The notes beneath the pieces were generated by a model. It was not told where the DNA came from, made no database searches, and was given only the letters and a program-made list of their open reading frames with translations. The position numbers and the translations under genes were made by a program. From contig NZ_JACEZU010000005.1 of NCBI RefSeq assembly GCF_014042355.1, positions 248,001 through 312,000 of the forward strand: a DNA stretch of 64,000 nt, in the 5' to 3' direction. This stretch comes from Rugamonas apoptosis. GTDB taxonomy: Bacteria; Pseudomonadota; Gammaproteobacteria; Burkholderiales; Burkholderiaceae_D. Numbering within the stretch: position 1 is the first letter of the stretch; the number at the start of each line of letters is the position of its first letter. Of this stretch, positions 24,744 to 35,196 are shown in pieces.

Positions 24744-25894
24744 CACTTGTCTCCTTCCGCACCCAGCCCCAGCCAGGCCCCCTTGATGGCGGCCACGCCG
24801 CGCACAGCCACCTGGCTGCCGGCGGGCAGCGCGCCCTGTACCCACATCGCGTCCGCCCCCGCTGGCGCCGCCGTCACCGGGACCGCCGCGAAGCCGGTGC
24901 TACGCTGCACGAAGACAAAGCTGGCCGCGCCGCGCCGTACCAGGGCCGACGATGGCAGTTGCACGCCGCCAGCCGGCTTGGCCGCGACCGTGGCCTGCAC
25001 ATACTGGTTCAATTTGAGGCAAGCGTCGCCACCCTCCATGCGCGCCAGTACCAGCACGCTCTGGTTGCCCGCGTCGAGCTGGGGCGACAGCGCCCGCACC
25101 CGGGCCGCACCGCAACCGGCCACCTGCACCGCGTCGCCCACCCGCAGTTGCGCCGCCAACTGGGGCGATGCCTGCAACTCCAGCCACAGCGCGCCGGACT
25201 TGGCGATGCGCGCCAGCGGCACGCCCGCCTCCACCCGCTGGCCGGGCGACAGCGGCAGTTCCAGCAAGGTGCCGGCGGCGCCCGCCGTCAGCGTCAAGGC
25301 GGGCGACATGGCCTGCTGCTCCTGTAAGCGCTGCAATTGCGCTTGCCCCATGCCGGCGGCGCGCAACGCCTGGCGCCGCTCACTGGCCATGACGGAAGCC
25401 TGCATGGCGGCGGCCCGGCTTTCCTCCAGCCGCGAACGGGCGATCAAGCCGTCCGCGAACAAGGCTTCGTCGCGGGCCAGCTTTTGCTTCGTCAGCGTGG
25501 CTTGCGTGGCCAGTTGCAGATAATCGCGCTGCCACTCCACCAACTGCTGGCTGAACAGGGTGACGACCGGTGTGTTGGTCCGCACGTCCTGCAACGGGCT
25601 CACATGCACCTGCTGTATCACACCGCCCACGATGCTGCTCAGGACCGCCGTACCCTCGGGCGCCGCCACCACCGTGCCGGCCAGCTGCTGGCCGCTGGTG
25701 GCGCCATCCTGCGCCGGCGCGGCGCCCACGGCCACGGTCTGGACGCCGGCGCGGCTCCGCTGGGCCGCGTCCAGCTTGATCAATTCCTCGGTAGCGCCCC
25801 GTGCCCCGGCGGACGAGAAGACAGCCGCCAGCGCACCGGCCAGCAGCAACAGTCGGCCGCGGCGGGCGGCGGGATGGGTAGGTATGGAAGTCAT
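24743..25894 (-). CDS. RND efflux periplasmic adaptor (CusB/CzcB-like)
   Basis: 383 residues from ATG 25894 (a TTG eight codons upstream is possible). Basic N-terminus and hydrophobic signal (RRGRLLLLAGALAAVFSSAGARG), then a barrel-sandwich domain split by a helical hairpin (YLQLATQATLTKQKLARDEALF), then beta-barrel segments. No Met-rich metal-binding N-terminal tail like that of CusB is seen. First gene of the four-gene efflux operon, divergent from its presumed two-component regulator. Confidence 0.9.
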   Translation of the reverse strand: MTSIPTHPAARRGRLLLLAGALAAVFSSAGARGATEELIKLDAAQRSRAGVQTVAVGAAPAQDGATSGQQLAGTVVAAPEGTAVLSSIVGGVIQQVHVSPLQDVRTNTPVVTLFSQQLVEWQRDYLQLATQATLTKQKLARDEALFADGLIARSRLEESRAAAMQASVMASERRQALRAAGMGQAQLQRLQEQQAMSPALTLTAGAAGTLLELPLSPGQRVEAGVPLARIAKSGALWLELQASPQLAAQLRVGDAVQVAGCGAARVRALSPQLDAGNQSVLVLARMEGGDACLKLNQYVQATVAAKPAGGVQLPSSALVRRGAASFVFVQRSTGFAAVPVTAAPAGADAMWVQGALPAGSQVAVRGVAAIKGAWLGLGAEGDK

Positions 25895-25940
25895 GACAGC
25901 CTGTGGATGTGTGGTCAATGCCGCGCATAGTGGGCGAAAC

Positions 25941-25961
25941 TTGTTAAGAGCTTCTTAACAA
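25941..25961. promoter_or_regulatory. Palindromic PmrA/QseB-type box between efflux operon and its two-component system
   Basis: TTGTTAAGA-GCT-TCTTAACAA has 9-bp perfect arms. Read as tandem half-sites it is GTTAAG-N5-CTTAAC, the layout used by PmrA/QseB-type OmpR-family regulators. It is 47 bp upstream of the adaptor ATG and 44 bp upstream of the regulator ATG, so it can serve both. Confidence 0.75.
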
Positions 25962-26004
25962 CCTCGCCCTACCATGGGATCATGTCGACAGGAGAGAGAA
26001 CACC

Positions 26005-26682
26005 ATGCGTATATTGTTGGTCGAGGATGATCCCCAGTTGGGCCGTGCCACCCAGATCGGATTGGACCAGTCAGGCTACGCGGTCGATTGGGTGCAATCG
26101 GCCGAAAGCGCGCTGACGGCCGCCCGCCTGCACCATTACGACTGCGTGCTGCTGGACCTGGGCTTGCCGCACATGGACGGCATGCAGGTGCTGCGCAACC
26201 TGCGCGCCAATGGCTACGCGGGCGCGATCCTGATCGTCACGGCACGCGACCAGGTGCCCGACCGCATCGCCGGCCTCGATGGCGGCGCGGACGATTTCAT
26301 CATCAAGCCCTTCGACCTGGACGAACTGGCGGCCCGCATCCGTTCCGCCAGCCGCCGCGCGGCCGGGCGCACGCAGGAGCTACTCACCCACGGCGCACTG
26401 GAAATCGACACGGCCGCGCGCCAGGTGCGCAGCGCCGGCCAGCCGGTGCCCCTGACGAGCAAGGAATACGGCATCCTGCTGATGCTGGTGGAGAACCGGG
26501 GCCGGGTGCTGAGCCGAGAACAACTGGAGGAAACCCTGTACAGCTGGGGCGAGGAAGTGGAGAGCAACGCGATCCAGGTCCACATCCACCACCTGCGCCG
26601 CAAACTGGGCAAGGAACTGATCCGCACCGTGCACGCAGTGGGCTACACCATCGACCCGGCGCCGGCCGTCCCCGCGCCATGA
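26005..26682 (+). CDS. Response regulator, OmpR family, QseB/PmrA-like
   Basis: 225 residues. Receiver with LLVEDDP and phosphorylation site Asp51 (LLDLGLPHMDG), then VTARD and KPFDLDEL. DNA-binding domain with LTSKEYGILLMLVENRGRVLSR and the QseB/PmrA-type LYSWGEEVESNAIQVHIHHLRRKLG signature. Strong AGGAGAGAG upstream. Its stop overlaps the kinase start (ATGA). Likely controls the divergent metal efflux operon through the box at 25941. Confidence 0.93.
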   Translation: MRILLVEDDPQLGRATQIGLDQSGYAVDWVQSAESALTAARLHHYDCVLLDLGLPHMDGMQVLRNLRANGYAGAILIVTARDQVPDRIAGLDGGADDFIIKPFDLDELAARIRSASRRAAGRTQELLTHGALEIDTAARQVRSAGQPVPLTSKEYGILLMLVENRGRVLSREQLEETLYSWGEEVESNAIQVHIHHLRRKLGKELIRTVHAVGYTIDPAPAVPAP

Positions 26683-28052
26683 CGACGGCCGCCCCTGCAC
26701 GCAGCTGGTCGCTGCGGCGCACGCTGCTGATGGTGCTGCTCAGCCTCACCTGCGCCGTGTGGGCCGTGAGCGCGTTCACCGTGTATCTGGAAGCGGACCG
26801 GGAAAGCCAGGAACTGTTCGACCAGTCGCTGACGGAGACGGCCCATCTGTTGCTGACGCTGGCCGCGCATGAAGTGGAAGAGCGCCAGGGCGTGGATGCC
26901 ACGGCGCTGGACGAGCATGATGACCTGATGCACGGCGAATATCTGATCTTCCAGTTGTGGGACAAGAACGGCCACCTGCTGTACAAGAGCGCCGCCGCGC
27001 CGGAACAGGCATTCGCCGACACCGACGGGCTGGGATGGACCACGATCGACAACCGCCGCTGGCGCACCTACACCAGCTGGGACGGCAAAGGCCAGTTGCA
27101 GATCCAGTTGGCGGAACCGGCCAGCCACCGCCAGGAGATCAGCGACAAGTTCGCCCACCGCATCGCCGCCTACGCGCTGCTGGCCGTGCCGCTGCTGGCG
27201 GGCGCCATCTGGTGGAGCATCAACCGCGTGTTCCGCGCCTTGCAGCGCAGCGCCGGCGAAGTGGCCGAGCGCACCCCGAACGAATTGCGCGAAGTGAGCG
27301 TGGACGGCGCGCCGACGGAAGTACAGCCGCTGCTGCGCGCCATCAACCACCTGTTCACGCGCGTGCGCCAGACGCTGGAACACGAGCAGCGCTTCACGGC
27401 CGACGCCGCGCACGAGCTGCGCACGCCGCTGGCCGCCATCAAGACCAATCTGCAGGTGATCCAGCGCGCCCGCAACGATGCCGAGCGCAATGAGTTCCTG
27501 GCCGGACTGGGCGCCAGCGTGGATCGGGCCAGCCGTCTGGTGGATCAGTTGATGACGCTGTCGCGGCTGGAACCGCAAACGGGCGCCCACCCCGCCCTGC
27601 AAGCGCTGGACCTGTGCGAACTGCTGGCCACGCAGGTGCCGGCCTTGCGCGAGCAGGCACGCCGCCACGGCCTGCAATTGGAGACGGAATTATCGCCCGC
27701 GCGCTGCATGCTGGACCCGGACAGTATCCTGATCCTGTTGCGGAATGTATGCGACAACGCCATGCGCTACACGCCGCAGCCGGGCGTGGTGCGCCTGTCG
27801 TGCCGGCGCGAGGGGGATCAAGTGTGCCTGGAAGTGGCCGATACCGGCCCTGGCATCCCGGCCGCGATGCGCGAACGGGTGTTCGACCGCTTCTTCCGCC
27901 TGGCGGACGCGAATCAACCGGGCAGCGGGCTGGGATTGTCCATCGTCCGCCGCGTGGCGGACGCCCACGGTGCCAGCGTGCAACTGGGCGACGGGCTCGA
28001 TGGACGGGGATTGGGTGTGCGGGTATTCTTCCCCGCCATCGCCACCCAATGA
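26679..28052 (+). CDS. Sensor histidine kinase, QseC/PmrB-like
   Basis: 457 residues. First membrane helix (TLLMVLLSLTCAVWAVSAFTVYL), a periplasmic sensor of about 130 residues (DRESQELFDQ to SDKFAHR), second helix (IAAYALLAVPLLAGAIWW), then HisKA with His245 in FTADAAHELRTPLAAIK and HATPase motifs NVCDNAMRYTP, VADTGPGIP and GSGLGLSIV. Start overlaps the regulator stop. The periplasmic domain has several acidic residues and a DEHDD patch that could bind a metal, which is inference. Confidence 0.93.
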   Translation: MTTAAPARSWSLRRTLLMVLLSLTCAVWAVSAFTVYLEADRESQELFDQSLTETAHLLLTLAAHEVEERQGVDATALDEHDDLMHGEYLIFQLWDKNGHLLYKSAAAPEQAFADTDGLGWTTIDNRRWRTYTSWDGKGQLQIQLAEPASHRQEISDKFAHRIAAYALLAVPLLAGAIWWSINRVFRALQRSAGEVAERTPNELREVSVDGAPTEVQPLLRAINHLFTRVRQTLEHEQRFTADAAHELRTPLAAIKTNLQVIQRARNDAERNEFLAGLGASVDRASRLVDQLMTLSRLEPQTGAHPALQALDLCELLATQVPALREQARRHGLQLETELSPARCMLDPDSILILLRNVCDNAMRYTPQPGVVRLSCRREGDQVCLEVADTGPGIPAAMRERVFDRFFRLADANQPGSGLGLSIVRRVADAHGASVQLGDGLDGRGLGVRVFFPAIATQ

Positions 28053-28063
28053 AGGCGGCGGGC

Positions 28064-28082
28064 GCCGGGGACTAGCCCCGGC
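28064..28082. terminator. Possible terminator hairpin between convergent kinase and dcd genes
   Basis: GCCGGGG / CCCCGGC arms with a 5-base loop lie 12 bases after the kinase stop and 14 before the dcd stop. There is no U tract, so it may be Rho-dependent or only a pause site. Confidence 0.35.
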
Positions 28083-28095
28083 ATGGCCATACTGC

Positions 28096-28662
28096 TTAAG
28101 CCTTGGGCAGGGTCACGCCGTGCTGGCCCTGGTATTTACCGTTGCGGTCCTTGTACGACGTTTCGCAGATTTCATCGCTTTCGAAGAACAGCACCTGGGC
28201 GCAGCCTTCGCCGGCGTAGATCTTGGCGGGCAGCGGCGTGGTGTTGGAGAATTCCAGCGTGACGTAGCCTTCCCACTCCGGTTCGAACGGCGTGACGTTG
28301 ACGATGATGCCGCAACGGGCGTAGGTCGATTTACCCAGGCAGACCGTCAGCACATTGCGCGGAATGCGGAAGTACTCGATGGTGCGCGCCAGCGCGAACG
28401 AGTTGGGTGGGATGATGCAGACGTCGCTCTTGACGTCCACGAAGGAGTTCGAATCGAAGTTCTTCGGATCGACGATGGTGCTGTTGATGTTGGTGAAAAT
28501 CTTGAATTCATCGGCACAGCGGATATCGTAACCATAGGACGAAGTGCCGTAGGAGATGACCTTGCGGCCGTCCTGCGCGCGCACCTGGCCGGGCTCGAAA
28601 GGCTCGATCATCTTGTGCTGCTCCGCCATCCGGCGTATCCATTTATCGCTCTTAATCGTCAT
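28096..28662 (-). CDS. dcd: dCTP deaminase
   Basis: 188 residues, standard length. Converts dCTP to dUTP, feeding dUMP to thymidylate synthase. Family signs: [13 protein letters not shown] N-terminal region ([13 protein letters not shown]), [25 protein letters not shown], the catalytic Glu in [16 protein letters not shown], and C-terminal [13 protein letters not shown] that folds over the active site. Monocistronic as far as seen. Confidence 0.97.
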   Translation of the reverse strand: MTIKSDKWIRRMAEQHKMIEPFEPGQVRAQDGRKVISYGTSSYGYDIRCADEFKIFTNINSTIVDPKNFDSNSFVDVKSDVCIIPPNSFALARTIEYFRIPRNVLTVCLGKSTYARCGIIVNVTPFEPEWEGYVTLEFSNTTPLPAKIYAGEGCAQVLFFESDEICETSYKDRNGKYQGQHGVTLPKA

Positions 28663-28767
28663 TGCAAAGGTACCTCAAAAGTGGGAACGGCTGGTCCGCG
28701 CGCGACGGCGCGGCGCTTTGCACGCGATTTTACGCGAAACGACCGCTTACCTGAAGGTTTTCATGGC

Positions 28768-29607
28768 TCAGGCATGCGCTGGCAGCCTTTTTTGGCCGCG
28801 CGCACGGCGGCCATCGGCCAGCAGCGCCTTGATCATCTCGGAAGTGGCGTTGGCCGCCTGCTCAGGCGACTCCATGGGGAACAGGTGGCCGCCCGGCAGC
28901 AGGCGGAAATGCTCGCCCACCAGCGCCTGGGTGTGGTCCAGGCCGGACTGGCTGGTTTCCCACGAATCCGTACCGCCGATGAAACCGATCGGCACCGGGA
29001 AGCGGCCGCGCATCATCGCGCCCAAATGGTGCGGCAGGCTGCGGTAGACAGCCGTCTCAATCTCGCGGGTGAAGCGCAGTTGCACCCCTTCCGGGTGCGG
29101 TTTCAGGCCATGTTCCATGTAATCGCGCAGCACGCCGGGCGCCCAGGCCGCGAACAGGTCCTTGCTCACGAAGTGCTGGTAGGCCGCTTCCGCGTCCGGC
29201 CACACAAAGCGGCGGCGGGCCGAGAACTTGGCCGGCGAGTACTTGTCCGCACCTTTGGTCATCTTCATCACGCGCCAGAACAGCGCTCGCCAGCCTGCCA
29301 CCACGGGCGAATCGAGCATGACGACGCAGCGCACCAGGTCCGGGCGCTTGTAGGCGACCATGAGGCTCAACATGCCGCCCAGCGAATGGCCCAGCAGGAT
29401 GACGGGCTCGGTGTAGCGCGCCGACAGCTCGGCGATGTACTCGTCCACCAGCGCATCCCAGCAATCCGTGACGGGATACAGCGGGTTATGGGCGTGCATG
29501 TCGAGCGCCTGGATATCGAACTCGCGGCCTAAATAGTCAAAAAACTGGCGGTAGGTGCCGGCCGGGTAGCTATTGGCGTGGGCGAAATGCAGCTGCGGTT
29601 TGCTCAT
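28768..29607 (-). CDS. Alpha/beta hydrolase
   Basis: 279 residues, cytosolic. Nucleophile elbow GHSLGGMLSL, oxyanion region LHFAHANSYPAGTYR, acid near GGTDSWE and catalytic His in LPGGHLFPMESPEQAA. These give a complete triad. The substrate is not predictable; such proteins are often annotated as esterases or lipases. The gene lies between dcd and comEC without close coupling (gaps of 105 and 118 bases). Confidence 0.88.
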   Translation of the reverse strand: MSKPQLHFAHANSYPAGTYRQFFDYLGREFDIQALDMHAHNPLYPVTDCWDALVDEYIAELSARYTEPVILLGHSLGGMLSLMVAYKRPDLVRCVVMLDSPVVAGWRALFWRVMKMTKGADKYSPAKFSARRRFVWPDAEAAYQHFVSKDLFAAWAPGVLRDYMEHGLKPHPEGVQLRFTREIETAVYRSLPHHLGAMMRGRFPVPIGFIGGTDSWETSQSGLDHTQALVGEHFRLLPGGHLFPMESPEQAANATSEMIKALLADGRRARGQKRLPAHA

Positions 29608-29725
29608 GTTTTTATGCTAACACCTTGCAGTACAAGGCTGTCTCCATTGGGTGGTGATCGTTTTATTGTAATAGAGGTGCCGCGGGAGGGTTGGTGGAGG
29701 TGCTCTAATTTTCGTTCGCCCTCAC

Positions 29726-32179
29726 TCAGCGACCATACCAATAGCGCGGTTGCAAGCTACGAAACGCCGCCGCCTGCACTCCGCCATCGAAGTCCAGGGT
29801 TACTGCACCCGATTCATCCGTCCGCAGACGTTGTATGCCCAGCGCGGCATAACGCGCATACACTTCTGGCTTGGGATGGTGATAGCGGTTCCGATATCCG
29901 ACCTGAAAGACCGCTAGCCGGGGGTGGACGGCCAGCAGGAACGCCGGCGTGGACGAAGTGCCGCTGCCGTGGTGCGGTGCCAGCAGCACGTCGGCGCCCA
30001 AGCCGGCGGCGGCTCGCTGCAACAAGGCCGCCTCCTGCGGCGCTTCGATGTCGGCCGCCAGCAGCAACGATTTGCCGCCGGCCGTAATCTTCAGCGTGCA
30101 GCCGCGCGCGTTGGGCTTAAGCGTGGCGTCGGCATAACTGACTTGCAGCGGATGCAGCATCTCGAAACGCACGCCATCCCAGTCCCAGTGCTGCCCTGCC
30201 GTGCAGTGGTGATGCTGGCGGGCGGCGCGCACGATGGCGTGTTCCGGTGGCAGTGAGGACAGTAGCCAGTCCACCGGCATCGCCGCCAGCACGGCCAGCG
30301 CGCCGCCGGAATGGTCGCTGTCGCTATGAGTGACTATCATGCCATCCAACGTCACGATGCCACGCGCACCCAGATATGGCAGGATGACCCGGTTGCCGCC
30401 GTTCGATACGTCCGAGTACAGCGGACCTGTGTCATACAGCAGGCGATGCCCGCTCGTCTCGATCAGCAGCGCCATGCCCTGCCCTACATCGAACGCCGTC
30501 ACGCGCATGGCGCCCTCGCGCGGGTGCGTGGGCGTGGCCGCCAGCAGCGGTATCCAGGTCGCCAGGCCCAGCCAGCGTACGGGCCAGCCGCGCGGCGCCA
30601 GCATCCAGACGGTGCCGAACAAGGCCCAGCAGAACAGCCAGAACGGCGGTGTAGGCGCGGCCCACACGGCGAATGGCAGGCCGCTGAACCAATGCAGGCA
30701 GGCTGCCAACAACTGCACGATGAAATGCGCCAGGCCCAGCACAGGAACCGCCAGTGACATCGGCAGCACGCTCCCCACCAGCGACATCGGCGTGACCACC
30801 AGGCTGACTAGGGGGATCGCCACCGCGTTGGCCAGCGGACTGACGAGCGACACTTGCGCGAACAGCAGCATGGATAGCGGCACGAGCCCCATCGTCACGG
30901 CGTACTGGGTGTTCGCGCCGAGCCGCAGCGCTTCCCAAAGGCGCCGGTGGCGCGGCAAGGGCGCGTCCTTCGTTGCGCGAACGACGGTACGCCCCACCGT
31001 CGCATACAGGATCACGGCCACCGCGCCGAACGAGAGCCAGAAGCCGGGCCACAGCACGGCCCACGGATCGAGCAGCACCACCACCCCCAGCGCGGCGCAC
31101 AGCACATACGACACGCAGGCAATCCGATCCAGCCACAGGGCAATGGCCACCACCGCCAGCATGTACAGCGTACGCTGGGCCGGCACGCCAAAGCCGGCCA
31201 GCAGCACATACAACAGCGCCACGCTGGCGCCAGTCAACGCCGCCACCTTTTGCGCTGGCAGGATCAGGGGCAGTTGCCAACTGGTGAAGAAGGAGCGCCG
31301 CCACAGCGCGGAAACGGCCAGCGAGAACAATCCGGCGACCATCGTGATATGCAAGCCGGAGATGGAAATGAGGTGCCCGATACCGGTGCGGTTGAACACT
31401 TTCCAGTCCGATTGGGGGATGCCGCGCTGGTCACCGACGACCAGCGCCACGATCACACCGGCATATTCCTTGCCCGCCAGTGCGCGCTGGATGCGGTCAC
31501 GCAGGACGGCACGGCAGCGTTCCACTACATGGCCGAAACTGAGCACAAAACTATCCAGCCGCCGGTTCGCTGCCGATGGCCGCACGTAGCCGGTGGCCCG
31601 CAGCCCCTGCTCCAGCAGCCACACCTCGTAATCAAAGCCGTAGGGATTCGCATTACCGTGGGGGCGCTGCAGCCGCACGGCCAGTTGCCAGCGTTCGCCC
31701 GGCTGCACTTCGCCAAACGCGCTTCCGGCCGCGATGCCGGTCATGCTATCGGCCGGCTGCCGGCTCGCCTCGCCGGCTTCAGTCACTGCGCCCCGCCAGT
31801 TCGCATACCACGCCAGCGACAGGTTGGCCGGCACATGCACGTCCGCACCAACCACGCGCTCGACGGCGAAATTGAACCGCACACCATCACTGAAGCGAAA
31901 CGGTAGATTGGCGATGGTGCCTACCAGCGTGATGTCGCGTCCCTCGTCCGCCTTATCCAGTTGATCGGCCAGCGCGCCGCGCGCCTGCATGGCGGCCCAG
32001 CCGAATCCCAGCAACAGGCCCGCTGCGAACACCAGCGCCGTGCGCAGCCAGCCGTCCCGCAGCCAACAGCCGGCCAGCGCCAGCAGCATGCCGAAGGCGA
32101 TGACTGGCCATTCCGGCAAATCCGCTTGCATCTGCAGCCACGCGGCGCCCGCCGCAAAACCCAAGATCGCTGTCCGCAT
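29726..32179 (-). CDS. comEC: DNA uptake protein ComEC/Rec2
   Basis: 817 residues from ATG 32179; a GTG 11 codons upstream is a less likely start. N-terminal DUF4131 region with membrane helices, the Competence domain (ISISGLHITMVAGLFSLAV is its hallmark block), and a C-terminal metallo-beta-lactamase domain with VTHSDSDHSGG and APHHGSGTSS. It forms the inner membrane channel that takes in single-stranded DNA in natural transformation. The complete HxDxDH set suggests an active nuclease domain. Confidence 0.95.
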   Translation of the reverse strand: MRTAILGFAAGAAWLQMQADLPEWPVIAFGMLLALAGCWLRDGWLRTALVFAAGLLLGFGWAAMQARGALADQLDKADEGRDITLVGTIANLPFRFSDGVRFNFAVERVVGADVHVPANLSLAWYANWRGAVTEAGEASRQPADSMTGIAAGSAFGEVQPGERWQLAVRLQRPHGNANPYGFDYEVWLLEQGLRATGYVRPSAANRRLDSFVLSFGHVVERCRAVLRDRIQRALAGKEYAGVIVALVVGDQRGIPQSDWKVFNRTGIGHLISISGLHITMVAGLFSLAVSALWRRSFFTSWQLPLILPAQKVAALTGASVALLYVLLAGFGVPAQRTLYMLAVVAIALWLDRIACVSYVLCAALGVVVLLDPWAVLWPGFWLSFGAVAVILYATVGRTVVRATKDAPLPRHRRLWEALRLGANTQYAVTMGLVPLSMLLFAQVSLVSPLANAVAIPLVSLVVTPMSLVGSVLPMSLAVPVLGLAHFIVQLLAACLHWFSGLPFAVWAAPTPPFWLFCWALFGTVWMLAPRGWPVRWLGLATWIPLLAATPTHPREGAMRVTAFDVGQGMALLIETSGHRLLYDTGPLYSDVSNGGNRVILPYLGARGIVTLDGMIVTHSDSDHSGGALAVLAAMPVDWLLSSLPPEHAIVRAARQHHHCTAGQHWDWDGVRFEMLHPLQVSYADATLKPNARGCTLKITAGGKSLLLAADIEAPQEAALLQRAAAGLGADVLLAPHHGSGTSSTPAFLLAVHPRLAVFQVGYRNRYHHPKPEVYARYAALGIQRLRTDESGAVTLDFDGGVQAAAFRSLQPRYWYGR

Positions 32180-32285
32180 CCCCTGTCCGCCATGGTTGGC
32201 CCGCGTCGGCACGTGCCGATCCGGGCTATGTTAGCCAAGGCTCAGGGCAAATGGACGGCCCGGCGCGGCGATCTGTTGATGCGGC

Positions 32286-33083
32286 TCAGGGAATAGGTGG
32301 AATGCGCGGCAGGATAGCGCGCGCGTTGGCACTGGTGGCGGCCGCCGCTTCCTCAACGCTGATGCCGCGCAGCTCGGCCAGCACGGCGCCGATGCGCGGC
32401 AGCTGTTCGGGCGCGTTGCGGCCGGGATGGATCCAGCTGGGGGAAATGTCCGGCGCATCCGTCTCCAGCACGATGGACGACAGCGGCAATTCGGCGGCCA
32501 GCCGGCGTATCTGCAAGGCGCGGGTGAAGGTCATGGCACCGCCGAATCCCAATTTGAAACCGAGGTCGATATAGCCTTGCGCCTGCTGCATGCTGCCGTT
32601 GAACGCATGGGCAATGCCGCCGGCCGGCCGGATCTGGCGCGCGTGCTTGAGCACCACGTCCTGCGAACGGCGCACATGCGTCAGCACCGGCAGGTTGAAT
32701 TCGCGGGCGATCTTGAGCTGTTCGCGGAAGAAGAACACCTGCTTTTCCCGCATGGCCGGCTCGCTCAGCATGGGAATGAAGAAGTCCAGGCCAATCTCAC
32801 CAATGGCCACCATGCGCCCGTCGCCCATGCTGTCGGCCACCTGCTGGCGCAGGAATTCCAGGTCGTCCTCGCTGGCGTGGGGCACATAAATCGGATGGAT
32901 ACCCAGCGCGTAGCAGGCGTTGTCCACCTGCGCAGCCAGGCTGGCGACGATGCCGAAGTTGGCCCGTTCCACCGCAGGAATCACGATCATACCCACCCCC
33001 TGCTCGCCCGCCCGCGCGGCGACGGCGGCCGATTCGGTGCCGAATTCGTGCGCGTCCAGGTGGCAATGGGTGTCGATCCACAT
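32286..33083 (-). CDS. TatD family metal-dependent DNase/hydrolase
   Basis: 265 residues. Metal ligands of the TatD fold are visible: DTHCHLD at the start, Glu in AIGEIGLDFF, His in VLTHVRRSQ, His in GIAHAFNGS and Asp in VLETDAPDISP. This is the YcfH/YjjV-like branch, 3'-5' exonuclease or D-aminoacyl-tRNA deacylase-like enzymes. It ends the lolC/E-lolD-tatD run, 2 bases after lolD. Confidence 0.93.
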   Translation of the reverse strand: MWIDTHCHLDAHEFGTESAAVAARAGEQGVGMIVIPAVERANFGIVASLAAQVDNACYALGIHPIYVPHASEDDLEFLRQQVADSMGDGRMVAIGEIGLDFFIPMLSEPAMREKQVFFFREQLKIAREFNLPVLTHVRRSQDVVLKHARQIRPAGGIAHAFNGSMQQAQGYIDLGFKLGFGGAMTFTRALQIRRLAAELPLSSIVLETDAPDISPSWIHPGRNAPEQLPRIGAVLAELRGISVEEAAAATSANARAILPRIPPIP

Positions 33084-33085
33084 GA

Positions 33086-33785
<700 letters not shown>

Positions 33786-33793
<8 letters not shown>

Positions 33794-35051
33794 AGCGCAG
33801 CGCCTCCGCAGGTTTCACGCGGGCCGCCCACCAGCTCGGATAGAGCGTGGCGACGAACGCCAGCAGCACAGCCACGGCGCCGATCATGTTCACGTCCGGC
33901 CAGCGCAGGTCGGATGGCACTGTGCTGATGTAGTAAATATCCTTCGACAAGAACTGCACTCCCAATAAATGTTCGATAAACGGCACGATCACGTCCACGT
34001 TGAGCGCCACCGTCACGCCCAGCGTCACGCCGATGGCGGTACCCAGTATGCCCACCAGCGCACCCTGGATCATGAAAATCTTCATGATCGAACGGGGCGA
34101 AGCACCCAGCGTGCGCAGGATGGCGATGTCGGCCTGCTTGTCCGTCACCGTCATCACCAGCGTGGAGACGAGGTTGAACGCGGCCACGGCGATGATCAGG
34201 GTCAGGATAATGAACATCATGCGCTTTTCCGTCTGCACAGCGGCGAACCAGTTGGCGTTCAGCTTGGACCAGTCGCGCATGATCAGGTCCGGATGCATGC
34301 TGCGCTTGAGGTCCAGCGCCACTTGCGGCGCGCGGTGCATATCGGACAGGCGCAGGCGCAGGCCGGACGGGGCGTCCAGGCGCAGCAGTTTTTCAGCGTC
34401 CGTGATGTGCACGAAGGCCAGGCCGGAATCGAATTCGTTGTGGCCGGCCTCGAAGATGCCCACCACCGTGAACGAGCGCAAACGCGGCAGCACGCCTGCC
34501 GGCGTGGCCTGGCCCTGGGCCAGCGCCAGCGTCACCTTCTCGCCGAGGCCCACGTGCAGCGCGCGCGCCAGTTCGATGCCGAGCACGATGTTGTAGGCGC
34601 CCGGCTCCAGCGCCGTGAAGCTGCCGCGCTTGACCTGGCGCGACACGTCCGACACGCTCGGCTCCTGCTCCGGCAGCACGCCGCGGATCACGGCGGGACG
34701 CAACTCATCATCGCGCACCAGCATGCCCTGCGTTTCCACGAACGGCGCGGCGCCGATCACTTCCGGATTCTTGCGCGCCTCGGCGGCCTCGAACTGCCAG
34801 TCGGGCATGGAGCCGCGCGCGTCGAAGATTTCAACGTGCGCCAGCACCGACAGCATGCGGTCCGTCACTTCCTTCTGGAAGCCGTTCATCACGGACAGCA
34901 CGACGATCAGCGCGGCCACGCCCAGGCCGATGCCGGCCATGGAAATAAGCGAAATAAAGGAGATAAAACTGTTACGGCCGCTGCGCTTGCCGGCGCGCGT
35001 GTAGCGCAGGCCGACCAGCCATTCAAACGGCAGTTTCTGCATGATGCTCAT
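33786..35051 (-). CDS. Lipoprotein-releasing ABC transporter permease, LolC/LolE family
   Basis: 421 residues from [11 protein letters not shown]; the TTGGAA before ATG 35051 decided the start. One helix near residues 25-50 ([27 protein letters not shown]), a large periplasmic MacB-like domain, then three helices and the conserved end [15 protein letters not shown]. Only one permease gene accompanies lolD, so a single-permease complex, as in LolF systems, or a partner elsewhere is possible. Confidence 0.93.
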
Positions 35052-35140
35052 GGGGTTCCAAAACGGTGGATTGTTCGCGAGCCCGCAGTTTGCCATATAA
35101 ACAGCATGTCATGGGGCGCGGGCGGCGCTTTTGGCGGCCC

Positions 35141-35174
35141 AAAAAAGAAAACCCCGCCTGTCGCCAGGCGGGGT
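35141..35174 (-). terminator. Rho-independent terminator of the second PEP-CTERM gene
   Basis: A 10-bp perfect stem (ACCCCGCCTG / CAGGCGGGGT, 35151-35174) with a TCGC tetraloop is followed on the minus strand by TTTCTTTTTT. It ends 23 bases after the stop at 35197. Confidence 0.92.
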
Positions 35175-35196
35175 GGTCTACGGGTTTAATGCCTTC

